From assembly GCA_025457815.1 (NCBI GenBank), contig JALOTQ010000006.1, positions 1-34,265 of the forward strand: a stretch of DNA of 34,265 bases, given 5' to 3'. This DNA is from Thermoplasmata archaeon. GTDB lineage: Archaea; Thermoplasmatota; Thermoplasmata; UBA10834. Shown piece by piece: positions 7,985 through 15,798 of the stretch (position 1 is its first letter; each line of letters starts with the position of its first letter). A program made the position numbers and the translations under genes. Below the pieces are notes generated by a model that was not told where the DNA came from, did no database searches, and saw only the letters and a program-made list of their open reading frames with translations.

Positions 7985-8668
7985 ATGGACCAGCCGAAGG
8001 AGAAGTTGAGCGCGGCAGAGCTCACGAGGCAGTACATCGACCGCCATCCGAGCATAAAGGACTGCATCAGCAAGGACCTTGTCAACTACTCATCGCTCTC
8101 AAGGCTCATCATGAAGGAGCTCGGCGTGAAGAACGAGGAGGCAGTCCTCGCAGCTAGCCGCAGATACGCCATGAAGCTCGCGAAGACCGACAACGAGGGC
8201 GCCATCATGAGGGTCTTCGAGTCGAGCCGACTGGAGCTCAAGACGAAGATATGCATCGTCGTCGCGAAGAACGAATGGATTGTCCTAAAGAACCTGGAGG
8301 ACGTCGTCAAGGAGATACTCGGCGAGAAGAGCACCATGCAGGTTCTCCAGAGCACGAACGCCATAACGGTCATATCGGAGGACAAGCACCTTCCAAGGAT
8401 CATCCAGGCCATAGGTCAGGCGCATGTGGTCAGCGTCAAGGAGAACCTTGGTGAGATAACCCTCAAGAGCCCTCCGACGATCGAGGAGACGTCGGGCGTC
8501 TTCGCCTACATCATGGGGATGCTCTCCGAGCAGGGCATCAACCTTCTGGAAGCCGTGAGCTGCTACACGGATACTATATTCATCGTGAGCCGCGAGGACA
8601 TGATGCGGGCATTCGACATTCTCTCCTCATGCATCGAGAACAGGATCGTGCCCGCGAACTCCAGGTGA
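7985..8668 (+). CDS. ACT-domain regulatory protein
   Basis: This 227-residue protein has an N-terminal helical part (residues 1-70, resembling a small helix-turn-helix-like segment). The C-terminal region contains a recognisable ACT fold at about residues 165-222 (GVFAYIMGMLSEQGINLLEA, then DTIFIVSREDMMRAFDIL), similar to aspartokinase-type ACT domains that bind amino acids. An earlier part (about residues 75-160) may be a second, more divergent ACT-like unit. It has no catalytic domain, so it is probably an amino-acid-responsive regulator. Its TGA and the TGA of the convergent argH abut in the palindrome TGATCA at 8666-8671. The specific ligand is unknown. Confidence 0.75.
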   Translation: MDQPKEKLSAAELTRQYIDRHPSIKDCISKDLVNYSSLSRLIMKELGVKNEEAVLAASRRYAMKLAKTDNEGAIMRVFESSRLELKTKICIVVAKNEWIVLKNLEDVVKEILGEKSTMQVLQSTNAITVISEDKHLPRIIQAIGQAHVVSVKENLGEITLKSPPTIEETSGVFAYIMGMLSEQGINLLEAVSCYTDTIFIVSREDMMRAFDILSSCIENRIVPANSR

Positions 8669-10120
8669 TCAAGCCCACAGCAGCCTGTCCACGGCAGAGA
8701 CATCCTGCATCAGTTTCTCGACGGAGCCTCTGTTCTTCCCCAACATCTCCTCGGCAACCGAAAGCTGGTGCGCGACGGCCCCCTTCGAGGTGCCTCCGGT
8801 CGAACCACGCCTGGCAATCGAGCGCTCTGCGGTGAGCGTCTCCGAGGCATTGGCGTCCAGGTCGGGAAGCTCCTTCACAAGCAGCTCGTCCGCGCGCTTC
8901 AGGAATTCCCCGTGGTCGCCTTTCGAACGGAGCGTTGCCTCGCGCACGAGCCCGTGCGCCTTCCTGAAGGGCACCCCGCGGATTGCGAGGAGGTCGGCGA
9001 GGTCGGTCGCGGTCATCAGACCGGCCTCGGCCGCCTTCCTCATCCTCACCTTGTCGAATTCAGCTCCTGCGAGGAAGCGTGTGAGGGCACGAAGCGAGGC
9101 CTCAGATGTGTCGAAAACATCGAAGAGGCTCTCCTTGTCTTCCTGCAGATCGCGGTTATACGCGAGGGGAAGAGATTTCAGCAAGGTGAGGACTGCGACG
9201 AGGTCACCGATAGCCCTGCCCGATTTGCCACGGGCGAGCTCGGCTATGTCCGGGTTCTGCTTCTGCGGCATCATGCTCGAGCCTCCGGTGAGGCCCGCCA
9301 GGAACCTCACGAAGCCGAACTCGCGGGATGACCACATGACGAGCTCCTCGCTGAGCGAGGAGAGATGTACCATCATGAGCGATAGTGCAAAGGCCGCTTC
9401 GGCCACGAAATCCCTGTCGGAGACCGAATCCATGGAGTTCTGTGTCACACCGTCCATGGAGAGCATGTCCGCGACGGCCTCGCGGTCTATTGCGAAAGCC
9501 GTGCCGGCTACGGCTCCAGCCCCCAATGGCGACAGATTCGTCCTCTTGTAGCAGTCGAGGAGCCTTCCGAGATCACGCTCCAGCCTCCAGTAGTGCGCCA
9601 GGAGATGGTGCGCGAGCAGGACCGGCTGTGCGGGCTGCATGTGTGTGTACCCCGGCATGATGCTGTCCGAGGTGTCCTTCGCCTTCGTGAGGAGCACCTC
9701 CTGGAGCTGGAGTATCTTGGAGGAGACGTCCAACAGCGACTCGCGCGTCATGAGCCTCATGTCAAGCGCGACCTGGTCGTTCCTGCTCCTTCCGGTATGG
9801 AGCTTGGCGCCTGCGTCCCCGATCCTGTCCGTCAACAGCTTCTCGATGTTCATGTGGACATCCTCAAGTGATGGGTCGAGCGCGGCTCGGCCCTCTTTGA
9901 GTTCAGCTGCTATCTCTCTCAGGCCGGACTGGATCGATTCTAGCTCCGCTTCATCAATGACGCCTGCGCGCGCGAGCGCATGGGCATGCGCGATGCTGCC
10001 CGCTATGTCATGTCTCCACAGCCTGTGGTCGAACTGAACCGATGCGGTGAAGCTGAGGAACTCGTCATTTGCCTGCGGAGGCCGACTCCTCAGTGACCGC
10101 GACTTCGCTTCCTGCACCAT
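8669..10120 (-). CDS. argH: Argininosuccinate lyase
   Basis: This 483-residue enzyme splits argininosuccinate into arginine and fumarate, the last step of arginine synthesis. It carries the family signature GGSSMMPQKQNPD with the catalytic serine loop, TGRSRNDQVA, and YTHMQPAQPVLLAHH. The N-terminus is odd. The frame must open upstream of the argG stop, at ATG 10120 or GTG 10117. The residues before FTASVQFDHRLWRHDIAGSI are basic and lack the LWGGRF-type opening common in ArgH. The gene overlaps argG by 56 nt, which implies coupled translation in an argG-argH operon. Everything after residue 25 looks normal. Confidence 0.96.
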   Translation of the reverse strand: MVQEAKSRSLRSRPPQANDEFLSFTASVQFDHRLWRHDIAGSIAHAHALARAGVIDEAELESIQSGLREIAAELKEGRAALDPSLEDVHMNIEKLLTDRIGDAGAKLHTGRSRNDQVALDMRLMTRESLLDVSSKILQLQEVLLTKAKDTSDSIMPGYTHMQPAQPVLLAHHLLAHYWRLERDLGRLLDCYKRTNLSPLGAGAVAGTAFAIDREAVADMLSMDGVTQNSMDSVSDRDFVAEAAFALSLMMVHLSSLSEELVMWSSREFGFVRFLAGLTGGSSMMPQKQNPDIAELARGKSGRAIGDLVAVLTLLKSLPLAYNRDLQEDKESLFDVFDTSEASLRALTRFLAGAEFDKVRMRKAAEAGLMTATDLADLLAIRGVPFRKAHGLVREATLRSKGDHGEFLKRADELLVKELPDLDANASETLTAERSIARRGSTGGTSKGAVAHQLSVAEEMLGKNRGSVEKLMQDVSAVDRLLWA

Positions 10121-11345
10121 TCCCGTTCGCCCCTGCCTTGACGATGCTCCCCACCTTCAGCGGCAGCCCCCACACGTAGATGAACCCCTTCGCCGCCGAA
10201 TGGTCGAACTCATCGCCCTTCGCGTAAGTCGAGAGCGCCGTGTTGTACAGCGAGTACGGTGACTCCCTGCCGACCACCACCGCGCTACCCTTGAACAGCT
10301 TGAGCCTCACAGTGCCAGTGACGCCTTCTTGCGTCTTCTCAACGAACGCCTCCAGGGCCTCCTTCAGTGGCGAGAACCAGAGCCCGTTGTAGATGAGGTC
10401 CGCGTAGTGCTGCTCCACGATCTTCTTGTAGTGTAGCAGATCCTTGGTCATCACCAGGCTCTCGAGGTCCTGATGTGCCTTGATGAGGACCATCGCGGCT
10501 GGTGCCTCGTAGACCTCTCTCGACTTGATGCCCACAAGGCGGTTCTCGATGTGATCGATCCTGCCCACCCCGTGGTTGCCGGCGATCTCGTTCAGTTTCT
10601 TGATCATGTCAAGGAGTTCCATCGGCGAGCCGTTCATCGTCGTGGGCTTGCCTTGTTCGAACCCGAGTTCCACGTACTCGGGGGCGTCAGGGGACCCGTC
10701 CATTCCCTTGGTCCACTCGAAGACGTCCTCGGGCGGTTCGGCCCACGGGTCCTCCAGCACGCCGCACTCGATTGCCCTGCTCCAGACGCTCTCGTCGATG
10801 CTGTAAGGGGCCTCGACCGTAACGGGCACTGGTATGCCGTGCTCCTTGGCGTATGCGATTTCCTCCTCTCTGGTCATGCCCCAGTCGCGCGTGGGGGCGA
10901 GTATCTCCATGTCCGGTGCAAGCGCCATGATGGAGACCTCGAACCTGACTTGGTCGTTCCCCTTGCCCGTGCAACCGTGCGCGATGGTCTTCGCCCCGAA
11001 GCGCTTCGCCATGTCCACGAGCTTCGCGACCATGAGCGGTCTTGCGATGGCGGTTCCCAACGGGTAGTTGCCCTCATAGAGCGAGTTGGCCTTGAGGGCA
11101 GGGAGCACGTAGTTGTCTGCGAACTCCTTCTTCGCGTCAACCACCCATGCTCTCGAGGCACCTATGCTCTTAGCCCTCCTCATCGCATCCTTGAGATCAT
11201 CCGATTGACCGACATCGACGGTCACGGCGATGACCTCGCAGCCGTACTTCTCGTTCAGCCAGTGGATCGCCACTGACGTGTCCAGGCCGCCGGAATACGC
11301 GAGCAGGATCTTGTCCTTCTCTTTGTTGTGAGCAGTGCCTTCCAT
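10065..11345 (-). CDS. argG: Argininosuccinate synthase
   Basis: This 426-residue PP-loop ATP pyrophosphatase joins citrulline and aspartate. ILLAYSGGLDTSVAIHWL near the N-terminus is the PP-loop, and ARPLMVAKLV, AHGCTGKGNDQVRFE and EYVELGFEQG are family segments. The frame extends upstream to 11471, but I place the start at ATG 11343-11345. GGAGG at 11355-11359 (minus strand) is well spaced, and the extra N-terminal 42 residues look like untranslated sequence. The C-terminal tail after KAGANGNGAGSEV is low-complexity and overlaps the argH start by 56 nt. Confidence 0.96.
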   Translation of the reverse strand: MEGTAHNKEKDKILLAYSGGLDTSVAIHWLNEKYGCEVIAVTVDVGQSDDLKDAMRRAKSIGASRAWVVDAKKEFADNYVLPALKANSLYEGNYPLGTAIARPLMVAKLVDMAKRFGAKTIAHGCTGKGNDQVRFEVSIMALAPDMEILAPTRDWGMTREEEIAYAKEHGIPVPVTVEAPYSIDESVWSRAIECGVLEDPWAEPPEDVFEWTKGMDGSPDAPEYVELGFEQGKPTTMNGSPMELLDMIKKLNEIAGNHGVGRIDHIENRLVGIKSREVYEAPAAMVLIKAHQDLESLVMTKDLLHYKKIVEQHYADLIYNGLWFSPLKEALEAFVEKTQEGVTGTVRLKLFKGSAVVVGRESPYSLYNTALSTYAKGDEFDHSAAKGFIYVWGLPLKVGSIVKAGANGNGAGSEVAVTEESASAGK

Positions 11346-11380
11346 GGTCTGCCGCCTCCGACCGCTTGAGCCTGGTGTTC

Positions 11381-11387
11381 GTATATG
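11381..11387 (-). promoter_or_regulatory. TATA-like box of argGH
   Basis: CATATAC on the minus strand lies about 39 nt before the argG ATG, predicting a leader of about 12 nt with GGAGG near its 5' end. Confidence 0.4.
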
Positions 11388-11528
11388 GTCGTGATGACAT
11401 CGCCTCAACAGCGCCGCATCAGCGGTGTCTGAAATCCGACAAAGCAGCGCGCGGGCGATTGCAGAAATCATCTGTCAGAAAACGTGCTGGCTCGGCAGGA
11501 ATATCCCACTAGCCTTAAGTACGCCGAA

Positions 11529-11535
11529 CATATTA
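11529..11535 (+). promoter_or_regulatory. TATA-like box of the aIF1A operon
   Basis: CATATTA is centred 27 nt before the TTG at 11559. It supports a leaderless TTG start for aIF1A and rules out the longer frame from 11484, which would begin upstream of the promoter. Confidence 0.5.
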
Positions 11536-11558
11536 CTCACCAGCACCGGGAGAATCAC

Positions 11559-11906
11559 TTGCCATTCAGACCACGCGAAGAGGAGCCGGAGATAGGCCCT
11601 GACGGGCAGCCTGAATTCGTCAGGGTGCGTCTGCCCAGGAAGAAGGACGGGGAGATGTTCGGCATAGCGGACCAGCTTCTCGGTGCGTCTCGTATCAAGA
11701 TCATGTGCGCGGACGGCAAGTACCGCATGGGCCGCATACCGGGCAAGATCAAGAAGCGCATGTGGATCCGGGAAGGCGACCTCGTCATCGTGCAACCCTG
11801 GGAGTTCCAGGATGAGAAGGCGAACATCCAGTACAGGTACACGAAGACCCAGTCGATGTACCTGAGCAGGAAGAAGATGATCCCGAAGTCCATAGACATC
11901 TTCTGA
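11559..11906 (+). CDS. Translation initiation factor aIF1A
   Basis: This 115-residue OB-fold protein is the archaeal homologue of IF1/eIF1A, which binds the ribosomal A site during initiation. The acidic opening (PREEEPEIGPDGQPE) is followed by VRVRLPRKKDGEMFGIADQL. The S1-like OB core includes KIMCADGKYRMGRIPGKIKK and IREGDLVIVQPWEF, all typical. A frame runs back to 11484, but its extra residues do not match the family. The TTG at 11559 gives the usual length and sits 27 nt after a TATA-like box. It heads an operon with RIO1 and a KH protein, a grouping known in many archaea. Confidence 0.93.
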   Translation: MPFRPREEEPEIGPDGQPEFVRVRLPRKKDGEMFGIADQLLGASRIKIMCADGKYRMGRIPGKIKKRMWIREGDLVIVQPWEFQDEKANIQYRYTKTQSMYLSRKKMIPKSIDIF

Positions 11907-11926
11907 AGGACGACCGGTGGCTTCCT

Positions 11927-12697
11927 GTGGCAAGAGCTGATGATTATCATTCTTTTGAGAGGGAGATTGACAGCTGGCGTATCAGGAAGAAGAACCAGAC
12001 AGACGACCGCAAGTCGTACGACGAGGTCTTCGACAAACAGAACCTGATGCGCATCTACAAGCTCTTCTCGGATGGCGTGATGGACAGGTTCGACTTCCCG
12101 ATATCGACCGGCAAGGAAGGGAACGTGTTCAGGGCTAGCACGAATTCCGGGACCATGCTCGCCGTGAAGATCTACCGCACCTCGACTGGGACCTTCAGCG
12201 ACATGTGGAAGTACATCGCGGGCGACCCCAGGTTCCGGGGGCTGCCAACCAACCGCAGAAGGCTCATCCCTGCGTGGGCGAAGAAGGAGTTCCTCAACCT
12301 CGGCCTGCTGTACAGGGCAGGCGTCAGGGTGCCCCAGCCCATCGTACAGCACGAGAACATCATCGTCATGGAGTACATCGGGGACGAGGTCGAGCCCGCC
12401 CGTCAGCTGCGGTACGTCGAGCTCGAGGACCCCGAAGGGACTGCGAGGACAATCTTCGAGTACATGAAGCTCAGTTATCAGAAGGCGAAGCTGGTGCACT
12501 GCGACATGAGCGAGTTCAACGTCCTGATGCTCGATCAGGAGCCGGTCATCATCGACGTCGGTCAGGGGGTCCTCGTCCAACATCCGAACGCCGAGGAGTG
12601 GCTCCAGCGCGACGTCTTTAACATGGTGAAGTTCTTCAAGAAGTACGGAATCTCGGTGGACGCCAAGGACTCGCTGAAGGAGATAAAGGGCAAATGA
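11927..12697 (+). CDS. RIO1-type serine protein kinase/ATPase
   Basis: This 256-residue RIO kinase acts in late small-subunit maturation. It shows the modified P-loop STGKEGNVFRA (about residues 60-70) and the ATP-anchoring lysine K81 (AVKIYRTST). The catalytic loop HCDMSEFNVL has D193, and the metal-binding IIDVGQGV has D210, the residue that is phosphorylated in RIO ATPase cycling. The start is GTG 11927, with GGTGG at 11916-11920 upstream. The stop overlaps the start of the next gene by 4 nt (ATGA). It sits between aIF1A and a Dim2-like KH protein, consistent with a ribosome biogenesis operon. Confidence 0.95.
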   Translation: MARADDYHSFEREIDSWRIRKKNQTDDRKSYDEVFDKQNLMRIYKLFSDGVMDRFDFPISTGKEGNVFRASTNSGTMLAVKIYRTSTGTFSDMWKYIAGDPRFRGLPTNRRRLIPAWAKKEFLNLGLLYRAGVRVPQPIVQHENIIVMEYIGDEVEPARQLRYVELEDPEGTARTIFEYMKLSYQKAKLVHCDMSEFNVLMLDQEPVIIDVGQGVLVQHPNAEEWLQRDVFNMVKFFKKYGISVDAKDSLKEIKGK

Positions 12698-13236
12698 TAC
12701 AGTCGGTCAAGATCCCCGGGGAGAGGATCGGGGCGCTTATAGGAAAGGACGGCGAGACGAAGGACAGGATCGAGAAGAGGACCGGCACGAAGCTTTCGAT
12801 CGACTCTCAGGAAGGCGACGTCCAGATCGACTCGACCCGCTCGGAAGACCCTGCCATCGGCCTGTCGGTGCTCAATGTCGTGACCGCCATTGGCCGGGGC
12901 TTCTCGCCGGAGAAGGCGATGCTCCTGCTCGACGAGAATTACATGCTTGAAATCCTGGACATCAGGGACTTCGTCGGGAAGAAGCAGGAACACGTGATGC
13001 GCGTGCGCGCACGCGTGATAGGCAGCCACGGCAAGACCAGGGCCATCATCGAGGAGCTCACGGGCGCGTTCATCTCGGTGTATGGGAACACGGTCTCGGT
13101 CATAGCCAACAGCATCCAGATGAACGTCGCTCTCAGAGCCCTCGACATGCTGCTCTCTGGTAGCGAGCACGCAGCCGTCTACCAGTTCCTTGAGAAGATG
13201 AGACCACAGCTCAAGGTCGATGGGATGGGATTCTAG
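12694..13236 (+). CDS. KH-domain ribosome biogenesis protein (Dim2/Pno1-like)
   Basis: This 180-residue protein has two KH domains. KH1 is at residues about 1-70 (VKIPGERIGALIGKDGETKD, with a GKDG loop). KH2 is at about 85-165 (RARVIGSHGKTRAIIEELTG, where the loop reads GSHG). This arrangement is that of archaeal Dim2/Pno1 (Krr1-like) proteins, which bind near the 3' end of 16S rRNA during 30S assembly. It is coupled to the RIO1 gene through an ATGA overlap, and RIO kinases and Dim2 act in the same maturation step. The stop TAG at 13234-13236 ends the operon. Confidence 0.9.
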   Translation: MIQSVKIPGERIGALIGKDGETKDRIEKRTGTKLSIDSQEGDVQIDSTRSEDPAIGLSVLNVVTAIGRGFSPEKAMLLLDENYMLEILDIRDFVGKKQEHVMRVRARVIGSHGKTRAIIEELTGAFISVYGNTVSVIANSIQMNVALRALDMLLSGSEHAAVYQFLEKMRPQLKVDGMGF

Positions 13237-13256
13237 ACGCCCATGTCCTAGTACGA

Positions 13257-13264
13257 TTGAAATA
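13257..13264 (+). promoter_or_regulatory. TATA-like box of the 181-residue unknown gene
   Basis: TTGAAATA is centred about 29 nt before the ATG at 13290, giving the gene its own promoter separate from the aIF1A operon. Confidence 0.4.
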
Positions 13265-13289
13265 GCCCAACAGACAATAACATGAGCTG

Positions 13290-13835
13290 ATGTCAGAGGC
13301 GCTCCTCAAGGCGGTGGACAGCGACATGTCGCAGATCCCCATGGCCTCGGTGAGTGGCGACACTCCCAGGGACAGGGTGATGAAGCTCCTGGCCCACATG
13401 CTACTCAGGGTCTGGACCAGGATGGCCCTGGAGTCCGGGCAGAAGCTCTCGATGTCACCTTCCCAATATGTCCTCGGTACCTACGACGGACAGATGCGCT
13501 GGACGCTCAGCGAGTCGGTGAACTACAAGGGCATCGCCCAGCTGAACATAAGTGGCATCGCCAAGAGGCGGTACTCGTTGGTCGCGGAAACCTATGTCCA
13601 CAAGGGCGACGAAAGGATCAGGCTGATGTTCACGCTGGAAGACGAGAAGGTCAGGAACAAGCCTGTCTACGTGAACTACCTTGTCTTCGATTCTGCGCTC
13701 GAGGATTTCGATCTGAACGCCGCCATAGCAAGCCTCAAGCCCGTCCTCCCGAAGTGGCTGGAGACGATACTGACGACGGATGACAGGCCGCTTTGGGACT
13801 ATTGCGACGCCCAGCTCGAGTGCGTCGGAATCTAG
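13290..13835 (+). CDS. Hypothetical protein (181 aa)
   Basis: I do not recognise this protein. It appears cytoplasmic: residues 25-45 form a helix (DRVMKLLAHMLLRVWTRM), and the middle looks like alternating beta strands (MRWTLSESVNYKGIAQLNIS, RYSLVAETYVHKGDERIRLM). The C-terminus ends in an acidic, Cys-containing segment (DYCDAQLECVGI). There is no signal peptide and no transmembrane helix. The gene stands alone between the ribosome-maturation operon and pus10, on the same strand as both. Codon use with G/C-rich third positions and an intact frame support a real gene. Confidence 0.68.
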   Translation: MSEALLKAVDSDMSQIPMASVSGDTPRDRVMKLLAHMLLRVWTRMALESGQKLSMSPSQYVLGTYDGQMRWTLSESVNYKGIAQLNISGIAKRRYSLVAETYVHKGDERIRLMFTLEDEKVRNKPVYVNYLVFDSALEDFDLNAAIASLKPVLPKWLETILTTDDRPLWDYCDAQLECVGI

Positions 13836-13885
13836 TCGGGCGGGCTGCGCCTATCAGGCACGCGGAGCATGACGACCGGCAAACC

Positions 13886-13893
13886 ATAAATAC
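13886..13893 (+). promoter_or_regulatory. TATA-like box of the pus10 operon
   Basis: GGCAAACC followed by ATAAATAC has BRE-TATA form. It is centred about 31 nt before the ATG at 13921, so the leader would be only a few nucleotides. Confidence 0.55.
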
Positions 13894-13920
13894 GGGCCAC
13901 GCCTGCTGTTGACACCGACA

Positions 13921-15141
13921 ATGTCCGAAAGGCTCGCGATCGCAGGGCGAGCGCTTCAGCGCCCCTTGTGCAACCACTGCCTGGGAAGGCTTTTTGCATC
14001 CGTCTCCAGAGGCCTCTCGAACGATCAGAGGGGCATGATGGTCAGAGGGTCAGTGGATGGCGCCCCGGAGGCGCCCTCGGACATGTCGGAATGCTATCTG
14101 TGCAGAGGCCTGTTCTCCGAGGTGGCGAAGTTCGCCGACCTTGCTGTCAAGACATCCACGGGTTTCGAGTTCTCGACATTCCTTGTCGGGACCAAGATCG
14201 ACGCCGAGACCGTCGAGCGAGAGGAATCCTTCTGGACCGAGGTGGGAGCCAAGGAGACTGAGTCGATCAAGACCGAGATGAACAGGGAGATCGGCAAGCT
14301 CCTTGAGACGAGGCTCGACAAGCCCGTGGACTTCGCCAACCCCGACATGGTGTTCCTTGTAGACACGAGGTTTGACCAGGTGGTCCTCGACGTCGCACCG
14401 CTCTTCGTCTATGGAAGATACATGAAGAACTCCAGGGAGATGCCCCAAACCCGGTGGATGTGCAGGGAGTGCAGGGGCAAGGGTTGTCCCCACTGCTCGG
14501 GCAAGGGCCGGATGTACGAGACGAGCGTGCAAGACCATATCGGCCCCATCGTCATGAAGCGCGCTTCCGGGGAGGCCGAGTTCTTCCACGGGATGGGCCG
14601 GGAGGACATAGACGCCCGCATGCTGGGCAACGGGAGGCCGTTCGTCGCCGAGGTCAGGAGGCCGAGGGTGCGCAGCCTGGACCTCGGGCTGATACAGAGG
14701 GAGATCAACGAGGGCGGCAGGGGGGTGGTTGAGGTGGAGGGCATTCGCCCGTCCACAAGGGCTGAGATGAGGGCGATCAAGGAGGCCGCCCACTCCAAAA
14801 CTTACAGGGTCAGTGTGCGTTTCCAGGGCGATTTCGACCACGGAAAGCTTAATGAAGTAGTTACATCATTGGCCGAAAAGCCCATACGTCAGCAGACGCC
14901 AAACAGGGTAGCCCATCGGCGTGCCGACCTCGAGCGTGTCAGGGCCGTCAGGAACATCGCAGTCGAGTCCGTCAAGGACCGGGACGTGGTGTTCGTGGTT
15001 GAGGCGGACAGCGGAACGTACATCAAGGAACTGATGCACGGGGACGAGGGTCGGACTCAGCCGAACGTCGCGGCGATCGTCGGTGTGCCCTGCGAGGTGC
15101 TCGAGCTAGACGTCATCAGGATCGGAGACCAAGGGGAGTGA
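13921..15141 (+). CDS. pus10: tRNA pseudouridine(54/55) synthase Pus10
   Basis: This 406-residue enzyme makes pseudouridine in the T-loop of archaeal tRNA. The N-terminal zinc site uses C17/C20 (CNHC) and C58/C61 (CYLC). A second cysteine cluster, CRECRGKGCPHCSGKG at about 181-196, is typical of Pus10. The catalytic aspartate is expected at D231 in GREDIDARMLGNGRPFV. I chose ATG 13921 rather than an in-frame TTG at 13909 because of the position of the TATA-like box. The gene leads a run of five tightly spaced genes (pus10, L21e, rpoF, DUF655, ksgA). Confidence 0.95.
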   Translation: MSERLAIAGRALQRPLCNHCLGRLFASVSRGLSNDQRGMMVRGSVDGAPEAPSDMSECYLCRGLFSEVAKFADLAVKTSTGFEFSTFLVGTKIDAETVEREESFWTEVGAKETESIKTEMNREIGKLLETRLDKPVDFANPDMVFLVDTRFDQVVLDVAPLFVYGRYMKNSREMPQTRWMCRECRGKGCPHCSGKGRMYETSVQDHIGPIVMKRASGEAEFFHGMGREDIDARMLGNGRPFVAEVRRPRVRSLDLGLIQREINEGGRGVVEVEGIRPSTRAEMRAIKEAAHSKTYRVSVRFQGDFDHGKLNEVVTSLAEKPIRQQTPNRVAHRRADLERVRAVRNIAVESVKDRDVVFVVEADSGTYIKELMHGDEGRTQPNVAAIVGVPCEVLELDVIRIGDQGE

Positions 15142-15145
15142 AGAC

Positions 15146-15439
15146 ATGGTGAAGGCTTCCAAAGGCTACAGGCGCCGGACACGATCGGTCATGCAGAAGC
15201 GCTCGCGAGACAGGGGTCTCTCTCCCATCACAAGGGCTTTCCAGTCATTCGAAGTCGGTGAGAAGGTGAACGTCAACATCGACCCGAGCATACACAAGGG
15301 CCAGCCGCACGTGAGGTTCCACGGGCATACGGCCACGGTCACGCGCATGCAGGGGAAGTCCTACATGCTGGATGTGCGCATGGGCGGGAAGATGAAGCAG
15401 ATTATCGTGAGGCCGGAGCACCTCAGGAAGTCGAAGTAA
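15146..15439 (+). CDS. rpl21e: 50S ribosomal protein L21e
   Basis: This 97-residue basic protein is ribosomal protein L21e of the large subunit, found in archaea and eukaryotes. It opens with MVKASKGYRRRTRSVMQK and contains DPSIHKGQPHVRFHGHTA and a C-terminal VRPEHLRK, all characteristic. GGAGTGA, which includes the upstream stop codon, serves as ribosome binding site 4 nt before the ATG. Its position directly ahead of rpoF is conserved in many euryarchaea. Confidence 0.96.
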   Translation: MVKASKGYRRRTRSVMQKRSRDRGLSPITRAFQSFEVGEKVNVNIDPSIHKGQPHVRFHGHTATVTRMQGKSYMLDVRMGGKMKQIIVRPEHLRKSK

Positions 15440-15458
15440 GGGCCGGCGGTGTTTCTCT

Positions 15459-15779
15459 ATGGAAGACAAGAAGATGGTCTCACTGGCAGAGGTAAAGGAG
15501 ATACTTACCGAGCGGCAGACAGAGGGCGAGCTGACGCCCGAGCAGAAGCTCGCGTTGGAGCATTCACAGAGATTCTCACGGATCGACTCCAAGAAGGCCA
15601 AGAAGTTGATCAAGGAACTGACCGAGCTCGGATTCGTTTCCGAGATAAACGCGGTGAAGATAGCAGATACGATGCCATCCGCCGCGGACGATGTCCGGCT
15701 GATTTTCTCGAAGGAGAGGGCCAGCGTAGAGAAGAAGGACATCGAAAAGATACTTAGCGTTGTAGAGAAGTACCACTGA
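15459..15779 (+). CDS. rpoF: DNA-directed RNA polymerase subunit Rpb4 (RpoF)
   Basis: This 106-residue protein is the archaeal Rpb4/RpoF subunit, which with RpoE (Rpb7) forms the polymerase stalk. It shows the expected layout: MVSLAEVKEILTERQ, a charged middle with EQKLALEHSQRFSRIDSKKA, and an HRDC-like C-terminal half ending in ADDVRLIFSKER and the helix EKILSVVEKYH. The length is normal. It is followed after 19 nt by DUF655, as in many archaeal genomes. Confidence 0.94.
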   Translation: MEDKKMVSLAEVKEILTERQTEGELTPEQKLALEHSQRFSRIDSKKAKKLIKELTELGFVSEINAVKIADTMPSAADDVRLIFSKERASVEKKDIEKILSVVEKYH

Positions 15780-15798
15780 CGAGCTCGGGGGGATTGCC

